Shown piece after piece: positions 1 through 12,299 of a stretch of 64,000 nucleotides of DNA; the stretch's first letter is position 1; every line of letters starts with the position of its first letter. The translations under genes and the position numbers were made by a program. This DNA is from Sarcocystis neurona. Its lineage: Eukaryota > Apicomplexa > Conoidasida > Eucoccidiorida > Sarcocystidae. The stretch covers positions 3,876,743 through 3,940,742 of the forward strand of contig KL647294.1 in NCBI GenBank assembly GCA_000727475.1, in the 5' to 3' direction. Under the pieces are notes generated by a model, which saw only the letters and a program-made list of their open reading frames with translations, was not told the origin of the DNA and made no database searches.

Positions 1-3000
1 AACAGAGAACGTAGGTTCATTTAGGTGGTCCTTCACCCGTAAAAATCCACCTATTAAAAAAAGATACAGAGGGCTTCAATATGAAAACAAGTCAAAATGC
101 ACGATTCCGCCGTTATTTTCAGGTGTACGTACGCCCCGGTGCGTCAAATAAGAGGCACTTCAACGCCGTTCGGCAAGAACAACGCGAGGCAGAAACGACG
201 TGAGGCAAAAATGAAGATGACGGACAATATGTAGTGGACGTTGAAGTGGAGATTTACGTGGGGAGGAAACCGGAAATGTGAATAAACATAACGTTACCTG
301 AGTCATACTACGTGTGAAACAACCAAACAGGACAGAAATGATAATAAGCACCACAGTAGAATGAAAAATAGCAGGCGATGAGCGAGATGGTGCTAACAGT
401 AATCCTGAAGGTACTGGTGCACAGACCAGCTCTGCACAGAAAGAGAGACGTAGCGTATGGCAGAGAAAATGGTGCGATGTTTTGTTCTGATGAGTCCGAT
501 ATGCAGGGAGAGTATGAGACGGATGCTCCAGAGCACGAATTTAACCATGATACCGCGGGAAATACTCATTACGTCTCAGAGAGATAGTCTGAGAATAGAA
601 GACAACAAGAAAGTAGAAGATACTCGGAAAAGATCGTTAAGGACGTTCTGCGGCAATTTTTTTTCAAATGCATGAAGGCGAATAAAAAAGGCATGCGACT
701 AGCTTCTCAGTGGCACTCGGCATCGGAAAATGACTCGATTGCTGCCGGTAATGTTGTATGCGTGTAAATTATAAATGTGCACATATGCACGTAATTACTG
801 TATAAACACGCCGCGGCCCCCTTGTCACAGCGTCACGAAGGACAGACGCTCTTCCACGACAGAAGGAAGAACAGTCTTCAACTACGCATTGCACACTCCG
901 ACACTGCAGACAAGGTCACGCACTGCCCGGATGGAGGCGGGTGGGTGTGCGAACCGCGGCAATTGCCTGTGTGGTCAACTACGCCCTGGAGTATGTATTG
1001 ATACGTGCCTGTATGTACAAATCTTTGTGAAAACATAGCTTACAGTGCACTGGTTAGCAGCGACGCACTGGGTGGCGCATGGTACGTACATAATTTACTG
1101 CAATGTAGTGGCGTGCTGTGTACAGCGCTGTGTTTAAACACCGTCATTAAGCTCATGGACGCCTCGAGTCAGCAACGTCTACAAAAGCCAGATCCTTTTG
1201 GGCTTGTGTATCTTTTTTACACTGTGTGAAGAGGATCGCTTTGATTCAACAACGAAGCTCCAGCACGGGACATAAGAAGACATGGCACAGCAACCTTCCA
1301 TTTGCGTCGTCATCCTCTGACAAGAGTCTTACATGCACACGCACACAGACATACATACATACATTGTGTGTGTCGAATGCAGACGAACAGTGTACATATG
1401 CATACTTGTATCTTTTCAAATGTATTAATTCATATGACTCCTCTTGCACGAAACTACGTGTCTGCATCTACCTGTATGTCACTGCTTTCCTGCATGTATA
1501 CATGAACCGTACATGCAAATACAGATCAAGACACCGCGTGACAACGCGGAATTGCCGCTTTTTACTTGTTCACTATTCACCTAGTGAAATGCGTGGCTCT
1601 TCGTGGTACACTGCTGCACACCTAGAGGAAGTGGCCTTTTACGCTGTAGCCCAGTCGGTCTGTCAACTCGGCGGCAAGCGCCAAATTGCATTACATGCAA
1701 CGCTGGCCCAGCGGGGACTGCAACGACGGACGTCCATCAGTGTAGCTCTCCTCTATAGTGTCTTCCACTCTCTGGCTGTGTCCCTCGAACCCCTCGTATA
1801 CCAACGTCCACTCGAGCATGACAGTGCCTGCACGTGGCTTAACTACAAGTATTCATCAACTACTCTGTCCACTCGTGTGTCCCTGCGTATTCGAACTTGA
1901 CATCATCCTACCACCGAGTTCATTTGACGGTAAGAATGTGCAGGGCTCCATGTGTTTATACAGTTGAATCTAGCAAGCATCCATTATGTTTGTATGTATT
2001 TGCCCGTGTTGCTTTCTTTTTATAAATATATGTACAGACCTGTGCAGCAGTCAAGGATACCGACCAGCACAACCTCTCCTGACATATGTTTATGATCGTG
2101 GTCGTTTTGCCGTGAATCTGTAAAAAGTAAATGTAGCAGAATGGTTGTCATTGGCGCTGAGTATGGAAAAGCAAACCAGGGCCAAAGTGTAATCGGGTGC
2201 TTTGTTTACCTGGCTGTCTATACCTGCTCCCTATATGTCTATATATATATATATGCATATACACATACGTGCGTATACGTTTGTGTAAGCATACGTGTAT
2301 CAACCTCAGGGTAGCACACTATGTTTTAAATCTTCTCTAAGTGAAGAACTCTGACGGTCTGCAAGCACCTGCTTAACTTGATACGGAGCGGAAAAGAGGG
2401 AGGCGGCAACGCGGACTTAACGAGGTGGCTGCTGTTTCCTAACTGTTTTTCGATGCCCCTCAAAGCTTCATCAGCAGAACTGCTTCTGCAGAGAAAAGGT
2501 TTCTGCTAATAGTATGCTGTAAATGGTACAGCAGAATTTTGCAGCAGTGTTGCTGCCGCACTTCTGAGACTACAGTAAAAAAACCAACTTCGTAATGCTT
2601 CTTCTGGACGCTATTGCAATGGGGAGACATTTCACCTAGCTAAGCGCTGCTTCTTACTTTGCTCCCGCAAAGAAACGTGAGTAGAAATAGCAGTGGTGTT
2701 GTGCTTAGCGCCCTTCAGGGAGACGTACACATAATTAAAAATGCACACGTATGTATAGTACACGCACGTGTACGTTTTCTCCGTATAGCACTGCTTTTAC
2801 ATAGCAGAACAATACTGTGAATGCCCTCCTGCGAGCATAAGTCGAAGAAGGACGCAGCTGACAGCGTTTGTGCGGCTGTAAGATTCCATCCTGTGGTTTG
2901 GCTTGCCTAAATAGCGGTGCTTCCCTCTCCAAGAGAAATTGTAAAATTGACTTTGCACTTTTGAAACCGCTCGATCCCCCCATTGAAACTTCAACTTTCC

Positions 3001-5100
3001 CACCTGCTTCACGCCTTTTGTAGAACGTGAAGGTCTGTGAACGCCTGAATGTTTGTCCTTCCTCTCAAGAAGAGGTAAAGGAAAGGAGACGTATGGTTCG
3101 TCATAAGTGCGTAGTTGTGCGCCTATATGTGTACACATGTGTCTAGATAGGGTACGTATATGGTCGCTTCTGCCCAGGAAGGAGAGAACGGACACAACAG
3201 CTAGTCAGCACTTTCTTCACATAGCTGATGTTACGTAGACTTCTCACTGCTGCTGAAAGCTGACAGGCGTTTGCATGTTTCGACGTCGTGGCTTCTTCAA
3301 CGACGTCTTTTGCTATCTAAAGAAAGGAACTAGCACACCTTGTTTCTGCTGCTTCAGCAGCTCCACCTAAGTGAAGTTGACTTAGCTCTACTTTACTTCG
3401 GTGACTCCGCCTGCGCAGTGCCACATGACAGAATGCTCGACAGTCAGCTTTAAGTAATTAGATCTGAGTATGGCGGGGAAGAGCATAAGCATTGCTCTCT
3501 GCCGGTAGCAGTATCTTTGTTTGAAGGCGTGTTAGTCATGCGTCTTGCAATCTTCTTCCCTCAGCGGCCAGAGAGAGCTTGCACAAGCAGCAGCGTCGCT
3601 GCTTCCCACCAACTTCGTTCGAAAAACTGCGGAGATCTGTCGTTTGTGGTGGTTCGCTTCTATCGTTTGGATAGAGTTACTGCCGGGTAACGTCGGCATT
3701 TTCCTTGTATGTCTTTCCTTAACGAAAAGCATTTAGAATGCGACGCCTAGGTACCTCCGTGTCTCAACGACGCTTACAGAGGAGAAGGAATCCGCATATC
3801 TCACCGTTGTTTCGTGCTTCCCCCTGGTGAATGAATTGTCTGTAAAGCAGCAAATTTGCTGGTTATATCAAAAGTTCAATTCGTAGCAATAGCCACGTGA
3901 AAGACGCTCTGCACACCACAGAACTGCTAGTGCTCCCGTGTCTATCTCTCCTCAAGAAAGAACGCGTGGAAATCCCATTTTTGCAGGTCCTGCTGCTGCT
4001 GTTACATGAGCATGCCACCAGCAATAGCCGTTCCCCTCCGCACATCATGTAGGCGTATATAGCTCCTAACCGTAATAGTCAGAAGAAGTTTTGCGTGCGC
4101 GGGTGTTGTTGCTACTTCTCGCTTATCGCCCTCTGGTTGACAAATCAGCAATCTGAGAATCCCCAGCCCTACAGCTTTTTAAGTTGCGGCGCCGCTACTC
4201 GAAGACGACATACATCGAGAGACGTTTATTTCATCCAGCGTTAATTCTGAATAAATATAAAACAGCAGCGCCGCCACAGGCTCAACGGTACCTCGTTAGC
4301 CTCCTCGAAATGATACAAAGTACGCGTTTATCGAGCAGGGGGCCGCGGCAAGACCTTTTACGCGTGTCGTTGTCACTGTCAGTTCTCCCGGGCTTGCGGA
4401 AGTCGTCGAAAAACAAGGTGTTACAAGAAAGAGCAGCACCGCTGTCCCTGCAGTCGGTGCACCTTCTACAATTGCTGCTGCTCTGATTCGTTCCACTATA
4501 GCCTCTGCAAAAGGTAGCCGCACCGCGGCCGCTTCTGCTGCTGCCGCTTGTTTTACAGTTGCGGCTGCTTTACTTCGTGTCTTCGATAGGTGCTGTCCTG
4601 CTGCCGCAATTCTCCTTCACCTGCACGCACGGTTCGCGCATCGGTGCTGCTGTTTCCTGCTGCTGCTTCTGCGACATACAAGACGGTGGTGCTCCTCTTG
4701 TGTCGGCTTCTGCTGTTGCTGCTGCCGTTGCTGCTTATGCGAGCGGTGCTCCAGTGCTTCCGTCTGCGTGCCAGTGTGTGTGTGTGTGTAGTAAAAAAAC
4801 ATCCGTTTGCATTGTCGTCCCAACCTCTTCGAGCGTTACCCTGGGAAATTCATCCGTGTCGGGATGCCTGGTATGCTGCCGTATGTTTCTCATCAGTACA
4901 AACGGTACAGGCAACTATGGATATGACGTCTGCATCTAAGTCTCCACGTAGGGACGTGTATTCTCTTATTTTTCTCCGACGAGAAGTTCATCGTCGTCGT
5001 CCACCCGTAAGGTTCCTCGCGCAAATCAAAAAACATTCACTATACATTTCCTCTTGTCGTCTCTCGCAGCAGTCAGCCCGCTTTCCTCTGTGCGTGTGCA
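1..5100. other. Repeat-poor stretch, no gene recognised
   Basis: This stretch has few trinucleotide repeats; a small CTG-rich patch appears near 4650-4740. The longest open frame, 1226-1900 on the plus strand (224 codons), has no motif I recognise and a cysteine/tyrosine/threonine-rich composition typical of chance translation of TACA/TGTA-rich DNA. A part-copy of the palindrome described elsewhere (GGTGTACGTAC) lies at 122-132. I see no tRNA or rRNA gene. Missing exons of the minus-strand ubiquitin-fold gene could lie here, but I could not find them. Confidence 0.5.
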
Positions 5101-6470
5101 TGGGTATATATATATATATATATATATCCGGTACACATACGTTAACCTGTGCTTACATTAAATATCTCCTACATATATATTGTGTTATCGCACGTGCTTG
5201 GGTTAACGTGTTATACTTGCAGACCTGTATGCGTACGTGCTGCTACAGGTATATACATAAAAAGTAAGAGAGATATACAGACACTGACGTGTGAAGGTGG
5301 AGAAGAAGATGATGATGCCGGCATCCCGTCGTATACAGCGAGCCTTTTGCTCAAGAGGGCTGCAGAGAGATACGTTTCTCTCCTTAGATTTATAGACGTA
5401 TCCGTTCAGAGGCTCCGCACGCCTCTCTGTACAAATATGTATACACGAAGGTGTACTTATTCAGCATACACATATACACGTGAAGACGTCCTTATTCACC
5501 ATGCACAACTATATACATATCTATATTTATGGACGCAGTGCATATAGTAGATACATACATTTTACTATACACAAATATGTAATCCACATATATTCACATA
5601 CATACGAATTGATAGATACATAAATATATATATATACGCGCTCGGTGGTACTGATATACATATATATATACTCATCTTCAAATAAAAGTATATCTATTTA
5701 CATAAAAGAAAATAGTACACCGGCATATGGTAAGTATTTATATATATACTCACGTAGCCGAGCAAGGCTTCAGATATCCAATACAAAATATACGTGCATA
5801 TAATAAGTCAATATATGTATAAACATCTATTTATACATATATATATATATTACCACGAGTGTGAGAGAGACATAGAGGGAGGGATCCAGACATGCCCATA
5901 GGCTAAGATACGCACACTTATATGAATTACGTAGGTGTGGCCTCACTCTGGTGCAGAGGGATATACAGGGGGACATACACTTACATATATATATAGAGAG
6001 AGAGAGATACATATATACAAATATATATCGCAGCGCATCGCGTTGGAATTCGTGCAGCGCGCACCACAGACAGATATAGAGCAGGACGTATACACAAGTA
6101 TGAGGGGAGATATACATATACATATACATACACATATATATATATATTGTGAGTAGGGCAATCTATCGTGGGAAGGAATTTTGGCGACCGCAGGAGATAT
6201 GAAGGTGGATGGGAGAGACATGCGAAGCGGCGCGGTTGCCTTCCTCGCCTTCGCCTTCCTGAGTCATCGTCCAGCCTCTCAATTTACACTTACAAATATT
6301 CATATTGATATATATATATATGTGTGGATAGGATTGCCTTCCGCACTCCTTCTGCATATATATATATATATCTGTCTCTGTTTCTGTTCGTCTGTTCCTC
6401 TCTCTGTCTCTCCAAATATACACGTGTACATATATATATGTATATGTATGTATGTAAAAAATAGAGAAAT
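5100..6470. repeat. TATA/TACA microsatellite-rich DNA
   Basis: Long runs of alternating TA, with interspersed CATA, TACA and GAGA steps, fill this interval; examples are 5105-5128 and 5838-5850. Open frames here translate into Tyr/Ile/Thr/His-rich strings on both strands, the signature of such repeats. No gene is supported. Confidence 0.85.
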
Positions 6471-6689
6471 GGGGAAAGCGAGAGGAAGAGAGAGACAATG
6501 CGACCTGCTAGTGTGTTCGTGTGTGTCTGTGCGTGTCTCCGTATTAGGCGAGAGATCTGCAGCAAACAGATAAGAGAGAAAAAAGAAAACGTTGAGAGGA
6601 GGGGCACGCAGCGATGGAAGAGCAGGGGAATAGAATATCCGCTACCTTCGGGACTGCTGCCGTCAACGACCACACCTCAGTCCCTGCGG

Positions 6690-7965
6690 CTACGTGTGCG
6701 GTGCTCCGCGGCTGCTTCTGCTGCTCTTCCGCTGCTGCTGCTGTTCTGCTGCTGCTGCGGCTGCGAGAAAGAGAGAGAGACACGTCGAAGTCTGCTGCTG
6801 CTGCGCTGCTCGACTATGTCTTTCTTCGGTAACGAGCATGTTTCTGGCAGGAGTTGAAGATCCTCCACTACGTTTATATATATGTGGAAGCACGCACAGA
6901 TTTCTTGAACTCTTTATATGTGTATGTATATGTGCGATACTGGTGGTGTCTCGTAGTGGAGTTACGAGACGCGTTTGTCCTCTGTTCCAACTGTGCCCGG
7001 GACGTCTTCTTGCTGTTTTCTTGCTGCCTTCATATTCTGCTCTTTTTTAGAGAGGAAAGGGAGAGATGCGCAGTTCTGCTTGTCGAGAGCCGTCCTACAG
7101 ACGCAACGTCGACGTTGGCGTCCATGTAGCTACACACACATATACGGATGTTCGGAAGACGTTGCTGTTTTGAACCACCAGGGGGAGCAGGGCATGACGT
7201 TCTGCTGCTGCTGCCCTTCCCTTTGCTGCGACGCTGCGATTTGGAATCGCCAGCGAGAGTGGTGCGTTCTGTTCGGCTGCTGCTCCTCTTCTTCCCTCTG
7301 TTGCTGCTGTGGAAGAAGCACCTGCTGCTGGAGTCGCTCGCAGCAGCCGCAGCGCCGCGGACCTGCTGAGACATTGCTGCTGCTGCTGTTGCTGCTGTGT
7401 TGCCGAAAGTGGACACCTTCGGGGCAGGCTGCTGCTACTGCTGCTCTCGCTGCTGCCGCTCTTGGTGCTGCTGCTCTTGCTGCTGCATCGTCGGGTTCTC
7501 CTCCTCTTCTGCTCTGCGGTGCGGTGCTCTCGATCCTCTCGCCGCTGCTGCTGCTGCTGTTTCGCTGCTGTTTCTGATTCTCTGCAGAGCACCACGCTGC
7601 TGCGGCAACTTTTCTTCGGCTGCTGCGCTGCTGCGCCTCCGCCTGCGACTCCCGCACTCCTGCTGCCGCTCCTGCGGGTGTCGCTGCTGACGAGGTGCAA
7701 CTGCTCTAAGACTGCTGCTGCAGCTGCGCTGGTCCTCCTGCTACCGTAGCTGCTGCTGGCGTCGCATCCACCGCGGCTGCTGCTGCTGCTGCACTTCCCG
7801 TGCTGCTGCTGCTGCGCTTCCCTGCCGGTGCTTCTTCTCCTCGAGGCGTGCTGCTACAACACAACGTGTCCTCCGCGCAGGCGCAGCACCAGATGCAGCA
7901 CCGAGTTCTCCTGCAGCAGCAGCAGCAAACGCGGGACCGCAGCACCAAGGCACCTGACAAGCTCT
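6690..7965. repeat. CTG (plus) / CAG (minus) trinucleotide block
   Basis: Nearly continuous interrupted CTG runs on the plus strand leave all six frames open. They translate as Leu, Cys and Ala strings in the CTG direction and Gln, Ser and Ala strings in the CAG direction. No conserved motif is visible in any frame. If a minus-strand gene crosses here, this could be a homopolymer-encoding exon, but nothing demonstrates it. Confidence 0.8.
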
Positions 7966-8029
7966 ACATATTTCCCTCACATACGTGTAATTATCTATGT
8001 AGCTAGACGCAAGAAATATACGCGCTAGT

Positions 8030-8520
8030 TTGTAGAGATATACGCATGCAAATATATCTACTCACATACATATACACGCACACGAACCGACGTCTGTATA
8101 CATATGACCTAAACCACATATATTTGTAAACACGCACACAGGCCGAGCAATGCATGCAGGTAAGCTACCCCATACGTACATATATATACATATATGGGTG
8201 CACATCCTCATACATGTATACATATTTGCTAACGCACACGTATATATATATATACCTCCACATATATGTGTATCCATGCACACAAGTCAGTTCACCTGTA
8301 CATACAAGCGAATATATATAGAGAGGCACACATGTCCATGTATCTATACATATAACACATACGTATATATACATATATATATGTATAGGGACACATGTCT
8401 GCGTAGGTATATATAGAAGATAACACACATATATTTATATATGTAGGGGGACATAGCGATGTACGTATACATATAAGCTGACGTACACACACACATATAT
8501 ATGTGTATGTGTATGTACTG
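8030..8520. repeat. TATA/CACA microsatellite-rich DNA
   Basis: Degenerate TATATG, TACACA and CATATA steps; no coding signal is seen. Confidence 0.8.
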
Positions 8521-8569
8521 ACTGCGCCGAAGACGCCTGGGGGAAGGGGGGGTGGGCCTGATCTGGAGA

Positions 8570-9110
8570 CAGAGACATCAGCAGCAGGGCAGCCAACGGC
8601 AGCAGCAGCTTGTATGGTACGCTGTGGCTATTTCTCTGCTGCTTCTCGGCTGCTGCTGCTGCTCGTGAGGCGCGCGCGGCGGTGCTTCGCCCTTCGATTT
8701 GTATGCGGCTGCTTGTGATGGAAGCCTCGGCAGAGGTCCCCTGACGCTTCTTCTTTGCTGTCTCGCTACGTCTTGCTGCTGCTCCTGCTGCGGCTTCCTT
8801 TCCTTCTTCTGCAGTGTTCTTCCTTCTACGAGTGTTCCGCTGTCTTCTCCCTCTTGGCCTGCTGCTGCTGCTTCCCGCGGTGCTGCTCTGCTCTCGACGG
8901 CGCTGCTCTTCTTCCTCGACCCCTGGCACGCACCCTAACAACCGTCCACGCTGCTGCTGCTGCTACTTCCGCTGCTGCTGCTGCTACTTCTGCTGCTGCT
9001 GCTACTTCTGCTGCTGCTGCTACTTCTGTTGCCGCTGCTGCTATGGCTTCTGCTGCTGCTGCTGCGACTAGTGGTGCAGCGACGGCTGCGTTTGCTGCTC
9101 TTGGTCCTCC
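8570..9110. repeat. CTG block with an 18-bp array
   Basis: CTG-rich on the plus strand. About 8949-9028 holds a short tandem array in which GCTGCTGCTGCTACTTCT-like units repeat with small variations. It lies directly downstream, in minus-strand terms, of the ubiquitin-fold exon at 9169-9329, so it is probably the next intron of that gene, or homopolymer coding sequence. Confidence 0.75.
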
Positions 9111-9168
9111 ATCGTCTCCCTCTTTTTCGCTCTTCTTCACTTTTCTTCGGTTGTTGCTTGAAACGTAC

Positions 9169-9329
9169 GGTGAGGTTGCATTCTCCTGCCGTCTGGCGAT
9201 TGTCGAGCTGCTTTCCTGCGAAGACGAGTCGCTGCTCAGCAACGGGGATTCCTTCCCGGGCTTCCACGCGTTCTTTAATTTTCAAGATGGTGTCCTCCGG
9301 CTTCACATCGTCGAGGACGACGGTCCGAC
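9169..9329 (-). CDS. Ubiquitin-like gene, core exon
   Basis: This exon has 161 bases: two completing a split Gly codon, then 53 codons. It carries the alpha helix (KIKERVEAREGIP) and the loop to the fourth strand (RLVFAGKQLDN). Flanks are a CAG acceptor at 9330-9332 and a GTACGT donor read from 9168 downward. Confidence 0.85.
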
Positions 9330-10256
9330 CTGCAGCAGCAAAGTGCAGGAGGAAGTTCTCTTCAGCAGCGTGAGAAAGACGCAGAGCAGCAGCAGCAGTC
9401 CCAGCAGCGGCCGCGCCACAGTAGTTCCCGTCGCAGCAGCAGCAGCAGGACCGAGCAGCAGCAGGACCAGCAGAAGTGACCAAGAGAAACCAGCAGCAGT
9501 CATCAACGCAGGAGTTATCATCGTAGCAGTCGCTATCATAGTATTTGTCTATATGTATATATATAAGGAGGGAAGTAAGGTAGCTATTCACTTACCCAAC
9601 CAACCGCACACATACTGACATATATATATATATGTATATATATATGTATGTATATGTAACTTTAGATGAGTACTTGTATATGGGAGTATACACATACATT
9701 GCCCTATACATACTCACACATAGATATGACTTGTATATGGGAGTACAGGCATAGACACAGAAACAGGCTGCCACCTCCATATGTATGGGAAGATATGTAT
9801 ACTCACCCGCATGCATTGACGTCTACATACTCGTACATATATATGTGAAAATTTTCACTTGTGCATGCGAGTTCACACATCCACATATATATATATGTAT
9901 ATATACATACGTACCTGTACATATATATATGTGTAGAGGCGGGGGGCGGAGCGGCGAGACAGCAGCAGATGATGTGCATACATATATGTATATATACATG
10001 GGTTTAGAGCCGCGCGGCGGACAGGACAGAGAGAAGCAGATAATATATATATATGTATATACGTGTATATATGTATATACGTGTATATATGTATATACGT
10101 GCATACATGTATATACGAGTATACATGTATATACGTGTATATACGTATGTACGTATATGTGAGTATTTGTTTGCATGCGTCGAGGGGAGGTGGCGGAGTA
10201 GTGGGAAGGTTCGTACCGCCCATGGTCTGCACTTTGACGCTGAATCCGCCGCGGAG
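9169..10256 (-). CDS. Ubiquitin-like (NEDD8-like) domain gene, two internal exons, partial
   Basis: Two minus-strand exons join into most of a ubiquitin fold. Exon 10256-10217 gives Leu-Arg-Gly-Gly and then a first strand reading SVKVQTMGG. It ends in phase 1 before a GTACGA donor. Exon 9329-9169 starts in the matching phase after GCTGCTGCAG and gives 53 residues, including KIKERVEAREGIP, EQRLVFAGKQL and TAGECNL. These align with ubiquitin positions from about 12 to 62. The KERVE.REGIP helix resembles NEDD8/Rub1 more than ubiquitin, and the lysine equivalent to ubiquitin Lys48 is kept (FAGKQL). The exon ends in phase 0 at a GTACGT donor. The exon carrying the last strand and the C-terminus was not found. 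There is no Met where NEDD8 would start, so this is an internal or N-terminally extended domain. It could be a multi-domain ubiquitin-like protein rather than NEDD8. The domain call is firm; the family is uncertain. Confidence 0.82.
9330..10216 (-). other. Intron of the ubiquitin-like gene
   Basis: In minus-strand order it begins GTACGA, crosses TATATG microsatellites (about 9560-10175 on the plus strand) and ends in a CTG-rich stretch (plus CAG at 9340-9510) at GCTGCTGCAG. Phase 1 on both sides supports the join. Confidence 0.75.
10217..10256 (-). CDS. Ubiquitin-like gene, upstream exon (LRGG plus first strand)
   Basis: Forty bases, 13 codons plus one base. The acceptor GCTGCTGCAG precedes Leu-Arg-Gly-Gly-Phe-Ser-Val-Lys-Val. 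The frame stays open upstream into repeat-rich sequence, so the true 5' edge is not certain. The donor reads G|GTACGA. Confidence 0.68.
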
Positions 10257-10259
10257 CTG

Positions 10260-11200
10260 CAGCAGCCATGGCAACTTCCCTTCTCTCTCTTTCTCTGCTG
10301 CTGCTCCTGCTGCTTGCGGGGGAGCGGGGGAAGTCTGGTCGCTGTTTCTTTTGGCAGCAGATGGGGAAGGCGACGCAGCAGCAGCTGTGACAGCAGCACT
10401 TCCATCAGACAAAGAACTCCCGCTTCTCCTGCAGCTGCTGTTAAACTTGCTGCTGCTGTTGCTGTCCAAATTGCTGCTGTGGCTGTTGAAGGTGCTGCTG
10501 TTGTTGCTGTTTAACTTGCTGCTGCTGTTGGAGAGGAGAGGGAGGAGTGCGAGGTGGTGCTTTCGTATTCCTGCGTAGAAGAGAAGTGACGGCGAGACAG
10601 CGGCGCTGGCACGCGCGACAGCAGCAGCAGCAGAAGCCGGGCGTCGCCGCAGCGGCGGGGAGGGGCGGGCAGCAGCAGCAGAGGGAGGTGGAAGGATAGC
10701 TGCTGCTGCTGCTCCGTACACTTCGAGGCGCAGTGGAGGACGCACGACGCTCGTCGAAGCAGAGAAATCCTCGACGGTCCCGCTGCTGTTTGTTGGCAGC
10801 CTGCTGCAGTTCGCGCCTCTGCTGTTGCTGCTGTGACTGCTGCTGCTGCACTGACTGCTGCTGTTGCTGCTGCTGCGCCGCCAACTGCCGTTACCCGAGA
10901 GGACGGCGGCAGTGCCGAGGACGCTGCTGCTGCGCTTGGGGAGGCTGCCGGCGCTGCTCGAAGAAACGAGAAGCGGAGCAAGTGCAGTCGAAGGAGCGCA
11001 ACGTGGAGCAGCAGCAGCAGCAGGAAGCAGCGAGAAAGACGCGTGTGGGGTGGTAGAAGCAGCAGGACTGGTGGAGAGACAGAGCGAGTGAGAAGGCCTC
11101 ACCGCAGCTGCTGCAGCAGAAAGAAACAGCAGCAGCAGCAGTTGCTGCAGCCGCTGCAAAAAAGGAGATTCGCAGCGAGAAACAGCAGCAGTACGCGGAG
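10260..11200. repeat. Mixed CTG and CAG repeat block upstream of the ubiquitin-like exons
   Basis: Plus-strand CTG runs (10270-10540, 10790-10880) alternate with CAG runs (10610-10680, 11000-11160). Frames are open on both strands with Gln/Ser/Ala/Leu-rich translations. An earlier exon of the minus-strand ubiquitin-like gene should be in or beyond this block, but no motif identifies it. Confidence 0.65.
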
Positions 11201-11499
11201 AGGAAGAGAGAAGGGGGGAACGGCAAGGGGAGCTGCCGCGGAGATGCGACATGTTGACGAAAGAAACGAAGAACGTTCCAACAGACGGGATGGAGAAGAA
11301 GAGAAGAGGACTTCCCCGAACTTGACGAAATGCGAAGAGGAAGGGCTCGGTCCACGCAAAAGAGGCAGACAGCAAGACGCAGCAGCTTCCGTCCTCGCGT
11401 CTTCTACGCAGAAAGGGAGACACAGCGAGAAAAGCCCCGGAGACACGCAGGAAGAAAAGAGACGCAGAAGAAAAGAGGAGACGGAGACACGGATAGACA

Positions 11500-12010
11500 C
11501 ATCAATGTTCATAAATCACGACATTATATATATGTATATATGTAGACACGGGCCAATACCCATGTTCACTTCATCCCCCCCCCTCCACACACACACACAC
11601 ACAAGTTTGCCGCAAAGAAGTCTTCATTCATATGCAGCAGATATATATATGTGTACACGTGCCACCGCATTAACATCCATTACATATATGTATATACATG
11701 TTGCACCACGTAAGGCCACTTCGAGTTCAATTATGTGTATGTTCTCATATATATACATATGGCACTTCAGTAGAAACACTCGCTACACACACATATATAT
11801 ACATACATATATATGTATGTATACGAGTACATAAAGCTCGTAGAATTATGTGTATGTCTGGTTTTGAGATCGACAACAGGTATTGCGGTAGCGCTGCCGT
11901 TGCTGCTGCTGCTGTTGCTGCTGCTGTTGCTGCCGCTGTTGCTGCTGCTGCCGCTGTTGCTGCTGCTGCCGCTGTTGCTGCTGCTGCTGCTGTTGCTGCG
12001 ACTGCTCTCT
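11500..12010. repeat. TA/CA microsatellites followed by a CTG array
   Basis: TATATG and CACACA runs at 11520-11830 are followed at about 11887-12003 by an array of GCTGCTGCTGCCGCTGTT-type 18-bp units on the plus strand. Confidence 0.8.
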
Positions 12011-12072
12011 CGCATACGTCAGTGGCACACACAACGTCCCACACACACACGTGGTTATATTTATGTAGGCAG

Positions 12073-12171
12073 ATGGATTCGTTGACAAACGGGAAGACGC
12101 GTCTACGGAGGAGCGGCAATTTTTTGCTGTTTCCGCATGCATGTGCAGGCAGACGCATATCCCTCTTGCAG
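12073..12171 (+). CDS. Possible small exon, hypothetical
   Basis: A 99-base phase-0 segment starts with ATG just after an AG and ends at a CTTGCAG/GTATGT junction that reads as a donor. It lies in one of the few non-repetitive islands of the first 15 kb. The 33 codons match no family I recognise, and no partner exon was found. It may equally be chance. Confidence 0.2.
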
Positions 12172-12299
12172 GTATGTCCACATGTAGATAAACTGGCAGC
12201 AGCGGGCGACGGGGACGTCATGCAGCCGGGCAGAAGGATGATTTTCTTCCGCAGGATCGCTCGGCACAAAAAGTTGTCCCACCTCCTGTCTGTGCATCA

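Noticed and set aside
1226..1900. Plus-strand frame of 224 codons
   Set aside because: No motif; rich in Cys, Tyr, Thr and Arg, as expected from TACA/TGTA DNA; overlapping frames are also open. Not listed as a gene.
4296..4523. Minus-strand frame ending Phe-Arg-Gly-Gly-stop as a possible C-terminus for the ubiquitin-like gene
   Set aside because: The preceding residues only weakly resemble the last ubiquitin strand, and no AG acceptor gives the phase 0 needed to follow the exon ending at 9169.
6690..7965. Long Gln/Ser/Ala frames in the CTG block as genes
   Set aside because: Open in several frames on both strands because of the repeat; no conserved motif or plausible splice pattern.
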